Notes: generated by a model not told the origin, from the letters alone. 64,000 nucleotides of DNA from Gordonia phthalatica (GCF_001305675.1 NZ_CP011853.1:2046001-2110000); one strand, 5' to 3'. Shown: positions 1-8,120, numbered from the stretch's first letter. Program-made: numbers and translations.

Positions 1-1
1 T

Positions 2-277
2 AAGCTCCCCGTCACGCTGTTCACCGCGGGCGGCATCGCCACCCCGGCCGACGCCGCGATGATGATGCAGCTGGGCGCCGAGGGCGTCTTCGTCGGTTCT
101 GGCATCTTCAAGTCCGGCAACCCGGAGCAGCGTGCCGCCGCGATCGTCAAGGCCACCACCTTCTTCGACGACCCCGATCAGCTCGCGCAGATCTCCCGCG
201 GCCTCGGCGAGGCGATGGTCGGCATCAACGTCGACGACATCCCGCAGCCGCACCGGCTCGCCGAGCGCGGCTGGTAA
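2..277 (+). CDS. pdxS: Pyridoxal 5'-phosphate synthase lyase subunit PdxS, C-terminal part
   Basis: This is the last 91 residues of the PdxS (SNZ) subunit; the start lies left of the window. PdxS condenses ribose 5-phosphate, glyceraldehyde 3-phosphate and ammonia into pyridoxal phosphate, with the ammonia supplied by the glutaminase PdxT. The fragment carries the phosphate-binding loop region (FTAGGIATPADAA, then GVFVGSGIFKSGNP) that is highly conserved in PdxS. Its partner pdxT lies 6.4 kb downstream rather than close by. A strong hairpin follows the stop codon. Identification is secure; only the truncation limits it. Confidence 0.96.
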   Translation, partial: KLPVTLFTAGGIATPADAAMMMQLGAEGVFVGSGIFKSGNPEQRAAAIVKATTFFDDPDQLAQISRGLGEAMVGINVDDIPQPHRLAERGW

Positions 278-295
278 CAGCAACCCCCACGCTCA

Positions 296-336
296 TGCCG
301 TATTTCCGTCCCGTATTCCGGGACGGAAGTACGGCA
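296..336 (+). terminator. Hairpin terminator after pdxS
   Basis: An 18-bp stem (one G-T wobble) with a 5-base loop starts 18 bases after the pdxS stop codon. There is no U-tract, which is common for actinobacterial terminators. It separates pdxS transcription from the inserted genes that follow. Confidence 0.7.
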
Positions 337-410
337 TAAGCTGTCTCCGGGCGGTAGCCGCCCCGAGCGGATGACTGGGGAGGGCCTCGATCAGATACGC
401 ATCACGCGCA

Positions 411-893
411 TTGTGGCTGGTAGCAGCAGTGCTGAACGCCGCCTGGATCACCCATCTCCTGACCGGGCCGATCGACTCGTATTCCCTGGGTTGCGGCAAG
501 ACCTTCACGCTGGAGCGCTACGGCGGTGTGGCTGCCGACGCGACCTGCGAGACGTCGGTCTTCGACGCCTTGGACACGTCGATCTCGACCGGGATGATCG
601 TCCTGCTCGTTGCGCCGGCCATCGTCGCCGCGCTGGTGAATCGGCTCTGGATGTCGGTGATCGCCGTCGCCGCGATCGTTCCCTCGATCGCGATCGGCCT
701 GCTGCACTGGTCCGACTACTGGAGTCTGCTGGTCGCCGGCGGAGTTCCGATCCTGTGCATCTCGCTCATTCCGTTGGCGTTCCACCTGGGCCGCCGCTCC
801 TACCTGAGTCGGCAGGCCGGGCGAGGCGACGCGCACCAGCACACGACTTCGCTGTTCGACGAGAACGGTCAGAACCGACTGTTCCGCGCCTAG
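411..893 (+). CDS. Small integral membrane protein, function unknown
   Basis: A 160-residue protein I do not recognise. Hydrophobic stretches lie at about residues 1-17, 61-80, 82-100 and 105-125, giving three to four membrane segments. The loop between the first and second holds two cysteines (near residues 28 and 46) that could face outside and form a disulfide. The C-terminal 35 residues are polar and probably cytoplasmic. The proposed start is TTG; an in-frame stop at 372-374 limits upstream extension and no good ribosome-binding site is visible, so the start is uncertain. It converges on the next gene with a gap of only 7 bases. Confidence 0.6.
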   Translation: MWLVAAVLNAAWITHLLTGPIDSYSLGCGKTFTLERYGGVAADATCETSVFDALDTSISTGMIVLLVAPAIVAALVNRLWMSVIAVAAIVPSIAIGLLHWSDYWSLLVAGGVPILCISLIPLAFHLGRRSYLSRQAGRGDAHQHTTSLFDENGQNRLFRA

Positions 894-900
894 CGCCTGG

Positions 901-1311
901 TCAGAAACCGAGTTCGGCGGCGACCGCGCGGGCCTGTTTGGCGGTGTTCTTGGGGACTTCCACGACCCATGCCGTGTCGTCCGCGAAGAGAACCGCGACG
1001 CGGGTCGACGTGACACCTCCGCCGACGGACATCGCACGAACCCGACTGCGCGGGACCCGCGCGACGACGTCCTTCGGCTTCAACGTGATGGCGCCGACCA
1101 TGGACACCAGGACGATGTCGTCTGCGGTGACGGCCAGGAGGCCCACCCGGCCGAATGCGGGAGTGCTGTTCGTGGCGTTACGGCCGGACGCCTCCGCCAC
1201 TGCGATGCCGAGGCTGCCGAGGGGGAGGATCTTGGCCGTCGAGCCCTTGCTCAGGACCCGGACTGCAGCGCGCTGCGGAGATCCGAGGAGGGTGGACGCA
1301 TCGGTGGCCAT
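901..1311 (-). CDS. Small beta-rich (PH-like) protein, function unknown
   Basis: A 136-residue soluble protein. Alternating hydrophobic residues (for example VGLLAVTADDIVLVSM and VAVLFADDTAWVVEV) followed by a C-terminal helix suggest a pleckstrin-homology-like fold of the kind found in small actinobacterial proteins; this is a fold guess, not a family match. The ATG start is preceded by GGAG at good spacing, and the longer reading frame upstream is antisense to the phosphatase gene. It is transcribed towards the small membrane protein and away from the PP2C gene. No catalytic motif is seen. Confidence 0.6.
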   Translation of the reverse strand: MATDASTLLGSPQRAAVRVLSKGSTAKILPLGSLGIAVAEASGRNATNSTPAFGRVGLLAVTADDIVLVSMVGAITLKPKDVVARVPRSRVRAMSVGGGVTSTRVAVLFADDTAWVVEVPKNTAKQARAVAAELGF

Positions 1312-1626
1312 GGTGGAACTCCGTTCACGGGGTGGGCGGTCGCACTGGTCGGACCATCGGTTGCACGGTCGCACCATCCCATCATGGATGTCCGATGCTC
1401 GGGGTGCCGATGGGCTTCTTCCTGGAAACGCTTCACAGCACTGAAAATCCGACGCACGCCAGGAAGGTCGGACCACGGGACCGTCGGCAGCGCGCGCCAA
1501 AGTACACTTGATTCGATATTGGTGTACGAGATGTCTGGCCAGACCCGCGAACCTCAGGTTCGCGGAGACGGCGGGGCTGGGGGAACGTCGAGCCTCCACG
1601 TCTGACATTCGATGGCAGGGAGCACG
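1312..1626. promoter_or_regulatory. Divergent intergenic region upstream of the PP2C gene
   Basis: This 315-base gap between divergent genes has no convincing coding frame. It holds a perfect 9-1-9 palindrome, CGCGAACCTCAGGTTCGCG, at 1546-1564, about 60 bases before the phosphatase start, and a looser inverted repeat GTACAC/GTGTAC at 1502-1507 and 1522-1527. Either could be an operator. I could not place -35 and -10 boxes with confidence. Confidence 0.45.
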
Positions 1627-2448
1627 ATGACCGAAGCGAAGATTCTGCGCGATGAAGCGGTGACCGGCCGCGACGAGGTGGCAGGCCTCGCCGTCGACTG
1701 GGCGGTGTTCTGTCACGTGGGTCGCGTTCGTGAGGCCAATGAGGACGGAGCGCTCGCGATTCCCGGTCGCTACATCGTCGCCGACGGCATGGGCGGACAC
1801 GACAGCGGCGAACTCGCCAGCGAAGCCGCCCTGCTGACCCTCTCGGAGGTGCCGATCGGGGAGAACGCCGCGGACGCGCGCGCCCACATCACCGAGCTCC
1901 TGGAGACCGCCCAGGAACGGATCGGCGAGCTGGGTACGGAGACGGGCCGTCGAGCCGGCACCACGGCGACGGGCATCGTCCTGACGACGGACGAAGGCGT
2001 CCCGCACTGGGTCGCCTTCAACATCGGCGACTCGCGCACCTACCTCTTCTCTGCGGGCGAGCTCCGCCAGGTGAGCATCGACCACTCGCAGGTCCAGGAA
2101 CTGGTGACCGCCGGCTATCTGACACCGGAACAGGCGCGGGTCGACTCCCGCCGCAACGTGATCACTCGAGCACTCGGCGCCGGCATGGCCACGCCGGTGG
2201 CCGACTACTTCAGCTTCGAAGCCAAGCCCGGCGACACCATCCTCCTGTGCTCGGACGGCCTCGACGGCGAGCTGACCGACGACGAGATCGCAGTGATCCT
2301 GGAGGCCTCACCCGACAACGAGGTGGCGGCCGCCGCCCTCATCGAGGCCGCGCTCGAGTCCGGTGCACACGACAACGTCACCGTGGCGATCGTGTCCGTC
2401 GAAGCACTGTCCGACGGCGACGAGAGCGCCGACGAGCCCGAGGCCTGA
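1627..2448 (+). CDS. PP2C-family serine/threonine protein phosphatase
   Basis: A 273-residue cytoplasmic, metal-dependent protein phosphatase that removes phosphate from Ser/Thr residues. All PP2C signature motifs are present in order: ANED near residues 37-40, DGMGGH at 53-58, GTTATG near 111-116, GDSR at 134-137, CSDGL at 208-212 and HDN at 248-250, so the metal-binding aspartates are intact and the enzyme should be active. The ATG at 1627 is chosen over the ATG five codons upstream because GGGAG lies just before it. No transmembrane segment or kinase partner is present. The FHA-like gene follows after 6-18 bases, suggesting co-transcription and a shared phospho-signalling role. Confidence 0.9.
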   Translation: MTEAKILRDEAVTGRDEVAGLAVDWAVFCHVGRVREANEDGALAIPGRYIVADGMGGHDSGELASEAALLTLSEVPIGENAADARAHITELLETAQERIGELGTETGRRAGTTATGIVLTTDEGVPHWVAFNIGDSRTYLFSAGELRQVSIDHSQVQELVTAGYLTPEQARVDSRRNVITRALGAGMATPVADYFSFEAKPGDTILLCSDGLDGELTDDEIAVILEASPDNEVAAAALIEAALESGAHDNVTVAIVSVEALSDGDESADEPEA

Positions 2449-2466
2449 TCAGCGTTGCCGCCCGAG

Positions 2467-3183
2467 ATGTCGACGACGTTCGCCGAGTTCTGCGGTGAAC
2501 GCTTCCCGGTGCTCTCCGGGCACCCGTTCTACATCGGGCGCGAAGCCACCCTCACGGTCGACGACAACCCGTACCTGCACCGCCGGTTCCTCGTCCTGCA
2601 CGACGAGAACGGCATGTGGTGGCTCACCAACCTCGGCACCCATCTGTCCGCGACGGTGACGTCGGCGGACCTCGGTTTCAGTGCGACGCTGGGCCCCGGC
2701 GCACGCATGCCGCTGGTGTTCGGGCGCACCAGCATCGTCTTCACCGCGGGCCCCACCACGTACGAGGTCCAGGTGCAGGCAGGCTCGCCGAACGTGTCGG
2801 CGCCGACCGTCGAGCACCTGGTCGGCGGCGACACCACGCGCGGCGTCCCGAACTTCACCGACAGCCAGCGGCTGGCGATCCTGGTCCTCGCCGAGGCGAT
2901 CCTCAAACGTGACGGCACCGGCGCCAGCGCCATCCCGAGTTCGGCCAAGGCCGCGGCTCGGCTGGGTTGGTCGCTGACGAAGTTCAATCGCAAACTCGAC
3001 AACGTCTGCGACAAACTCGACATGATCGGTGTCAGCGGAATGCGCGCCGGCGGCGGCAAGCTCGCGACCAACCGGCGGCTCCGGCTGGTGGAGTACGCGC
3101 TCTCCACCCGACTGATCAGTCGTGGGGACTTGGGGCTCCTCGATGAGGAGTACGCGCGCAATCAGGGCTCTGACCTGCAGTGA
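2467..3183 (+). CDS. FHA-like domain protein with C-terminal helix-turn-helix-like region
   Basis: A protein of 238 residues (242 if the TTG at 2455 is used). The N-terminal half resembles a forkhead-associated domain: YIGRE, then a strand carrying LHRRF, then WWLTNLG, with a further beta strand ending in VFGRTSIVF. FHA domains bind phosphothreonine; here the usual conserved Ser before His is replaced (NPYLHRRF), so binding may be altered. The C-terminal half is helical and basic (IPSSAKAAARLGW, then FNRKLDNVCDKL), reminiscent of a winged helix-turn-helix. It sits directly after the PP2C gene, so a phosphorylation-responsive DNA-binding protein is a reasonable inference, not a demonstrated function. 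Confidence 0.65.
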   Translation: MSTTFAEFCGERFPVLSGHPFYIGREATLTVDDNPYLHRRFLVLHDENGMWWLTNLGTHLSATVTSADLGFSATLGPGARMPLVFGRTSIVFTAGPTTYEVQVQAGSPNVSAPTVEHLVGGDTTRGVPNFTDSQRLAILVLAEAILKRDGTGASAIPSSAKAAARLGWSLTKFNRKLDNVCDKLDMIGVSGMRAGGGKLATNRRLRLVEYALSTRLISRGDLGLLDEEYARNQGSDLQ

Positions 3184-3187
3184 TGGC

Positions 3188-3205
3188 ATGGGGAGTTCTC
3201 CCCAT
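3188..3205. promoter_or_regulatory. Palindrome ATGGGGA-GTTC-TCCCCAT
   Basis: A perfect 7-4-7 inverted repeat lies 5 bases after the FHA-like gene and about 85 bases before the LuxR-type gene. It could be a short terminator for the first two genes or an operator for the third. The sequence alone does not decide. Confidence 0.4.
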
Positions 3206-3288
3206 CGACGGACTCACAGGAAGGTCATAGCGTTCTCTTCAACAGCAGCGGAACACCGAGTTCCAGCGCCGAAGAAGGGATACCGAAG

Positions 3289-3720
3289 ATGACCGTCACC
3301 GCTATCGCCCCCGCCACCACTGCCCGCACCGCAGCCGTCGGCGGCCCGCGTTCGGCATCGGCCGTCGACCGTCGTCGGCGCGAGGCGCTGGCCCGTCTCA
3401 GTGCACGTGTGATGCCGCTTCCCGGGCAGCCGGTGCGGACGGCTCCCGCGCAGCTGACGGTGGTCCGCGACGAGCCCGAGGCCCCCAAGCTGCCGCAGCC
3501 GACGCTGACCGAGCGCGAGGTGGAGGTCCTGCGCACCTGGCTGCTGCTGGACTCCAAGCCCGCCGTCGCCGAGGCGCTGTTCATCTCGCTGGGCACCGTC
3601 AACACGCACCTGACCCGCATCCGTGCCAAGTACGCGGAGCTCGGTCGCGCCGCGTCGACCAAGGCCTCGCTGGTGGCCCGCGCGATTCAGGACGACATCA
3701 TCGACATCGACGAACTCTGA
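3289..3720 (+). CDS. Orphan LuxR/GerE-type helix-turn-helix regulator
   Basis: A 143-residue protein. Residues 1-70 are low-complexity and rich in Ala, Arg and Pro, with no receiver or ligand-binding domain. Residues 72-134 form a GerE/LuxR DNA-binding domain starting LTEREVEVLRTWL and containing the recognition helix ISLGTVNTHLTRIRAKY. The acidic tail ends DIIDIDEL. A usable ribosome-binding site (GAAGAAGGGA) precedes the ATG. As it lacks a receiver, its activity must be set by expression, by modification of the N-terminal tail, or by a partner; the neighbouring phosphatase and FHA-like protein are candidates by position only. Confidence 0.75.
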   Translation: MTVTAIAPATTARTAAVGGPRSASAVDRRRREALARLSARVMPLPGQPVRTAPAQLTVVRDEPEAPKLPQPTLTEREVEVLRTWLLLDSKPAVAEALFISLGTVNTHLTRIRAKYAELGRAASTKASLVARAIQDDIIDIDEL

Positions 3721-3739
3721 CACGGACCGAGCACTGCTG

Positions 3740-3773
3740 CGAGAAGCCCGCCTCGAAAGAGGCGGGCTTCTCG
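3740..3773. terminator. Bidirectional hairpin terminator
   Basis: A perfect 15-bp stem with a GAAA loop sits between the convergent LuxR-type gene and the acyl-CoA oxidase-like gene. It probably ends transcription from both sides. Confidence 0.85.
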
Positions 3774-3784
3774 CGTCGGGGCAT

Positions 3785-5746
3785 CTAGCCGGTGAAGTGT
3801 TCGTCGGTGAGCATCGGGATGTCGAAGCAGACCTCGGGGACGCCGAAGGCGTCGATCAGCTCCCGGGCATGGGGCCGCAGGTCGCCGCACAGCTCGTTGA
3901 CACCGCGCCGGATCGCCTTGGCGCGCTCGACGCTGACATGACGGTGCATCAGGAACCAGCCGAGGTCCTCCTCGAGCAGCGAGTAGACGAACAGGTTGCG
4001 GACCTTCTTCAGGACGTCACGCGTCTCGCGGTCCTCCACCCGGCCGATCACCTCGACGAAGCTCTCCAGCACGATCCGCTCGATGTGCGCCTCGCCGACC
4101 TTGATCAGGTGATCCTGCGTATCGGTGAAGACCTCCAGGGCCTCCGCATCGTCATCGTCCTGGGCGCGGCGCATACGGGCCGCCGCGGTCCGGGTCAGGT
4201 GCTCCTCCCGGTTGCGCAGCAGGCGGAGCTGCGTGCCGGGGTGGGTGAGGGCGCTGTTCTCGGGATCCTCGTCGGAGTCGTCGAGCAGCGTCTGCACCAC
4301 CTGGCGGGCCGCGGTCTTCTCCAGCGCGATGCTCTTGGCCATGTTCGCGACGAAGCGCACCCACCCGGCGGCGTCCAGGCCCTGCACGTCGTCGGCGTAC
4401 GAGGTGAGGGCCTCCTTGGCGACCAACTGCGTGAGGACCAGGTTGTCGCCCTCGAAGGTGGTGAACACGTCGATGTCGCCGCGCAGCAGGGGCAGCAGGT
4501 TCTCCGACATGTAGCCGGCACCACCGCAGGCCTCGCGGGCCTCGGAAATGGCCGTCTGCGCCAGGGCCGTGTGGCCTGCCTTGATGGCCGCAGCCTTGGT
4601 CTCGAGCTGGCGGAGATCCTTCGGGTCGACCGTCGCCGGGTCGGCGGTCTGCAGCTCGTGCAGTTCCGCGGTCACCTCGTTCTGGGCCACCGCGAACGCG
4701 TACGCCCGCGCGACGAGGGGGAGCAGCCGACGCTGATGGGTGCGATAGTCCAGCAGCAGGAGCTCGCCGTCGCCCCCGGGAGCCTGGAACTGGCGGCGCT
4801 GGAGGGCGTATCGGACGGCCAGGGCCAGCCCGAAACGGCCGGCGGCACCGGCCGACGCGCCGACGGTGACCCGCCCGCGGACCAGGGTGCCGAGCATGGT
4901 GAAGAACCGGCGGTTGTCGGACTCGATGGGGCTCGAATAGGTACCGTCCTCGGCGACGTCCGCGTACCGATTCAGCAGATTGGCGCGGGGGATCCGCACG
5001 CGATCGAACAGGATGCGGCCGTTGTCGACGCCGGGCAGGCCGCCCTTGTAGCCACAGTCGGAGGTGGTGACGCCGGGGAGGTCGTCGCCGTTCTCGTCGC
5101 GGATCGGAACGACGAAGCAGTGCACGCCGCGGCTCGCCGCCTCCTCGCCGGGCGCACCGGTGACCAGCTGGGCGAAGACCGCCGCGTACCGGGCGTGCTC
5201 GGCCGCCCCGCCGATGTAGTCTTTGCGGGACCCCGGAGTCGGGGAGTGGATCTCGAACTCGCCGCTGTCGGGGAGATAGGTGGCGGTGGTCTCCAACTGT
5301 TGCACGTTGGATCCGTGGCCGGTCTCGGTCATGGCGAAGCAGCCCAGGACGTCGAGGTCGATCAAGCCCTTCACGTACTGGTCGTGGTGCGCCTGCGTGC
5401 CGAGGTTCTCGACGGCGCCCCCGAACAGCCCCCACTGGACACCGGCCTTGACCATCAGCGACAGATCGCCGTAGCCGAGGGTCTCGATCGCGGTGACCGC
5501 GCTGCCGACGTCACCGGTCCCGCCGTGCTCGGGGCGGAATCCCGACGCCGGGAAGCCGAGGGGCACCATGTCCTTCATCTGGCCGAGCATGCGAGTCCGG
5601 TACTCGTCGAGCGTCAGTCCGGTCTGGGGGAGCAGTCGCTGCTCGGTGATCTGGCGGCGCACCACGTCGCGCGTCGGCCCCCACCTCCCGTCGAGAACTG
5701 ATCGAAGTTGCAGTGTCAGGGCATTCGCAGTGATCTCGGCGGTCAT
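3785..5746 (-). CDS. Acyl-CoA dehydrogenase/oxidase-like flavoprotein
   Basis: A 653-residue FAD-dependent enzyme expected to introduce an alpha-beta double bond into acyl-CoA. The segment CFAMTETGHGSNVQQLETTATY resembles the FAD-contact motif of peroxisomal-type acyl-CoA oxidases, and the length fits that subfamily better than ordinary ~390-residue dehydrogenases. A second conserved region, REACGGAGYMSENLLPLLRGD, lies near residues 405-425. I start at the ATG giving MTAEITAN, because a longer frame would run into the divergent thioesterase gene. Divergence from a thioesterase gene fits fatty-acid metabolism; substrate and electron acceptor cannot be read from the sequence. Confidence 0.85.
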   Translation of the reverse strand: MTAEITANALTLQLRSVLDGRWGPTRDVVRRQITEQRLLPQTGLTLDEYRTRMLGQMKDMVPLGFPASGFRPEHGGTGDVGSAVTAIETLGYGDLSLMVKAGVQWGLFGGAVENLGTQAHHDQYVKGLIDLDVLGCFAMTETGHGSNVQQLETTATYLPDSGEFEIHSPTPGSRKDYIGGAAEHARYAAVFAQLVTGAPGEEAASRGVHCFVVPIRDENGDDLPGVTTSDCGYKGGLPGVDNGRILFDRVRIPRANLLNRYADVAEDGTYSSPIESDNRRFFTMLGTLVRGRVTVGASAGAAGRFGLALAVRYALQRRQFQAPGGDGELLLLDYRTHQRRLLPLVARAYAFAVAQNEVTAELHELQTADPATVDPKDLRQLETKAAAIKAGHTALAQTAISEAREACGGAGYMSENLLPLLRGDIDVFTTFEGDNLVLTQLVAKEALTSYADDVQGLDAAGWVRFVANMAKSIALEKTAARQVVQTLLDDSDEDPENSALTHPGTQLRLLRNREEHLTRTAAARMRRAQDDDDAEALEVFTDTQDHLIKVGEAHIERIVLESFVEVIGRVEDRETRDVLKKVRNLFVYSLLEEDLGWFLMHRHVSVERAKAIRRGVNELCGDLRPHARELIDAFGVPEVCFDIPMLTDEHFTG

Positions 5747-5801
5747 GGTTTTCGACCCTACCTGTGAGTCGACTGTTCGGCTCGATGCGATAATCGGCGA
5801 C

Positions 5802-6656
5802 GTGGCGAACATTGAAGACATCCTGGCCGTCGAGCGGATCGACAACGACATCTACCGCGGTGGATCGTTCCCCAGTCACCTGCGACGCACCTTCGGGGGA
5901 CAGGTGGCCGGGCAGGCGCTGGTCTCGGCGACCCGGACCGTCGACGAGAAGTTCGCGGTGCACTCACTCCACGGCTACTTCCTGCGGCCAGGCAAGCCGG
6001 ACATGCCCGCCGTGTTCCTGGTGGACCGGATCCGCGACGGCCGTTCGTTCGTCACGCGCCGCGTGACGGGAGTGCAGGACGGCGAGGCGATCTTCTCGAT
6101 GTCGGCGTCGTTCCACATCACCGACGACCACGGCATCGAACATCAGGACACGATGCCGCCCGCACCCGATCCCGAAACCCTCTCGGACCGCACCGACTCG
6201 GCGACGCCCGCGCAGAAGATGCTGCTCGCCGAGTGGGAGAACTTCGACATCCGGATCGTCGATCAGGAGAACACGGCCAAGCTGCCGGGGTTGGCCGCGC
6301 AGCAGCGCGTCTGGTTCAAGTACCGCAAACCGCTGCCCGACGATCACCTGCTGCACGTGTGCACTCTCGCGTACATGAGCGACATGACGCTCCTGGGCTC
6401 GTCGTCGGTGATCCACCGCGACGTCAAGACGCAGAACGCTTCGCTCGACCACGCGATGTGGTTCCTGCGTCCCTTCCGCACCGACGACTGGCTGCTGTAC
6501 GACCAGACCTCGCCGTCGGCGGGCGGTGGTCGGTCGTTGACGCAGGGCCGGATCTTCGACCGCAGCGGTCGCATGGTCGCCGCCGTCACCCAGGAGGGCC
6601 TGACCCGCAGCGGTGTGCCCGAGTCCGCCGCGTCGATCATGAGGCCGGTGGAGTGA
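5802..6656 (+). CDS. tesB: Acyl-CoA thioesterase II
   Basis: A 284-residue double hot-dog thioesterase that hydrolyses acyl-CoA to free fatty acid and CoA. The N-terminal half has the typical RTFGGQVAGQAL segment and YFLRPG; the C-terminal half has LAYMSDMTLLGSS and SLDHAMWFLRPFRTDDWLLYDQ, which includes conserved active-site region residues (Asp and Gln/Thr). The GTG start is chosen because the protein then begins directly with the family N-terminus and lies just 55 bases from the divergent flavoprotein start. Its stop overlaps the GTG of pdxT. The same tesB-pdxT-yebC order occurs in mycobacteria. Confidence 0.93.
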   Translation: MANIEDILAVERIDNDIYRGGSFPSHLRRTFGGQVAGQALVSATRTVDEKFAVHSLHGYFLRPGKPDMPAVFLVDRIRDGRSFVTRRVTGVQDGEAIFSMSASFHITDDHGIEHQDTMPPAPDPETLSDRTDSATPAQKMLLAEWENFDIRIVDQENTAKLPGLAAQQRVWFKYRKPLPDDHLLHVCTLAYMSDMTLLGSSSVIHRDVKTQNASLDHAMWFLRPFRTDDWLLYDQTSPSAGGGRSLTQGRIFDRSGRMVAAVTQEGLTRSGVPESAASIMRPVE

Positions 6657-7279
6657 GCGCCGCGGGAAGCGACCGGAGAATCGGCGTCCTGGCCCTCCAG
6701 GGCGACGTCCGCGAACACGTCGCGGCGTTGAACGCGTGCGGTGCGGAGGCCGTCCCGGTCCGGCGTCGCGCCGAACTCGACGCGGTCGACGGCCTGGTGA
6801 TCCCGGGCGGGGAGTCCACCGCGATGAGCCGACTGCTGGGCGTGTTCGACCTGTACGAGCCCCTGGTGGGTCGGTTGCGTGAGGGACTGCCCGCCTACGG
6901 ATCGTGCGCGGGCATGATCCTGCTCGCGTCGACGATCCTCGACACCCGGGACGACGCCCGACACCTGGATGCGCTCGACATCACGGTGCGGCGCAACGCT
7001 TTCGGCCGTCAGGTGGAGTCCTTCGAGACCGACCTCGCGTTCGCGGGCATCACCGATCTCCCGGACGCCGACCCCATGCGCGCCGTCTTCATCCGTGCGC
7101 CGTGGGTGGAGCGCACCGGGCCCGGCGTCGAGGTCCTCGCGTCCGTCCAGGACGGTCCCGCCGCGGGACGCGTCGTCGCGGTCCGGCAGGGCAACGTGAT
7201 GGCGACGTCGTTCCATCCCGAGGTCACCGGCGACGTGCGGGTGCACCAGTTCTTCGTCGATATGGTCGGCGCAGCGTAG
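6653..7279 (+). CDS. pdxT: Pyridoxal 5'-phosphate synthase glutaminase subunit PdxT
   Basis: A 208-residue class I glutamine amidotransferase that feeds ammonia to PdxS. It shows the conserved N-terminus IGVLALQGDVREH, the IPGGESTAM oxyanion region, the nucleophile loop GSCAGMILLA with catalytic Cys, and the His-Glu pair in SFHPEVTGD. The GTG start overlaps the tesB stop (GTGA), indicating translational coupling. Its partner pdxS lies on the same strand but is separated by the inserted genes, so the two subunits are probably made from different transcripts here. Confidence 0.96.
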   Translation: MSAAGSDRRIGVLALQGDVREHVAALNACGAEAVPVRRRAELDAVDGLVIPGGESTAMSRLLGVFDLYEPLVGRLREGLPAYGSCAGMILLASTILDTRDDARHLDALDITVRRNAFGRQVESFETDLAFAGITDLPDADPMRAVFIRAPWVERTGPGVEVLASVQDGPAAGRVVAVRQGNVMATSFHPEVTGDVRVHQFFVDMVGAA

Positions 7280-7347
7280 AATTTCCGGGTGCGCTGGACG
7301 GCTCTCCGTGCTGTCCGGTCGCCTCAACAGTTCAGAAGGGAACCACA

Positions 7348-8103
7348 ATGAGCGGCCACTCCAAATGGGCCACTACCAAGCACAAGAAGGCTGCCATCGA
7401 TGCCAAGCGCGGCAAGATGTTCGCCAAGCTGATCAAGAACATCGAGGTGGCAGCCCGCACGGGTGGTGGAGATCCGGCCGGAAACCCCACGCTGTTCGAT
7501 GCGATTCAGAAGGCGAAGAAGTCGTCCGTCCCCAACGACAACATCGAGCGCGCGCGCAAGCGCGGCGGCGGTGAAGAAGGCGGCGGTGCCGACTGGCAGA
7601 CCATCATGTACGAGGGGTACGGACCCAACGGAGTCGCCATTCTCATCGAGTGCCTCACCGACAACCGCAACCGCGCCGCCACCGACGTCCGCGTCGCGAT
7701 GACCCGCAACGGCGGCAACATGGCCGATCCGGGCTCGGTGTCGTACCTGTTCACGCGCAAGGGTGTCGTGACCCTGGAGAAGGGTGACCAGACCGAGGAC
7801 GACATCCTGATGGCCGTGCTCGACGCGGGCGCCGAAGAGGTCACCGACCTCGGTGAGTCCTTCGAGATCGTCAGCGAGGCCCACGACCTGATCGCCGTCC
7901 GCACCGCACTGCAGGAGGCCGGCATCGACTACGACTCCGCGGAGCCCGACTTCCGCGCATCGGTCTCGGTCCCGGTCGACGCCGACGGCGCGCGCAAGGT
8001 GATGCGGCTGGTCGACGCCCTCGAGGACTCGGACGACGTCCAGAACGTCTACAGCAACGTCGACATCAGCGACGAGGTCCTCGCCGAGCTCGACAACGAC
8101 TGA
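7348..8103 (+). CDS. yebC: YebC/PmpR family protein
   Basis: A 251-residue protein of the YebC/TACO1 family. It opens with the diagnostic MSGHSKWATTKHKKAAIDAKRGK and has the family's three-domain layout and acidic C-terminus. Members have been described as DNA-binding regulators and, more recently, as translation factors that relieve ribosome stalling; neither role can be read directly here. AGAAGGGA lies at good spacing before the ATG. It precedes ruvC as in many bacteria but has its own terminator-like hairpin, so it need not share the SOS promoter. Confidence 0.95.
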   Translation: MSGHSKWATTKHKKAAIDAKRGKMFAKLIKNIEVAARTGGGDPAGNPTLFDAIQKAKKSSVPNDNIERARKRGGGEEGGGADWQTIMYEGYGPNGVAILIECLTDNRNRAATDVRVAMTRNGGNMADPGSVSYLFTRKGVVTLEKGDQTEDDILMAVLDAGAEEVTDLGESFEIVSEAHDLIAVRTALQEAGIDYDSAEPDFRASVSVPVDADGARKVMRLVDALEDSDDVQNVYSNVDISDEVLAELDND

Positions 8104-8120
8104 TCCTGACGTCGTCGACA

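Noticed and set aside
3623..5701. A 692-codon plus-strand frame opposite the acyl-CoA oxidase-like gene
   Set aside because: The minus strand encodes a clear flavoprotein with conserved motifs; the plus-strand product is a GC-bias artefact.
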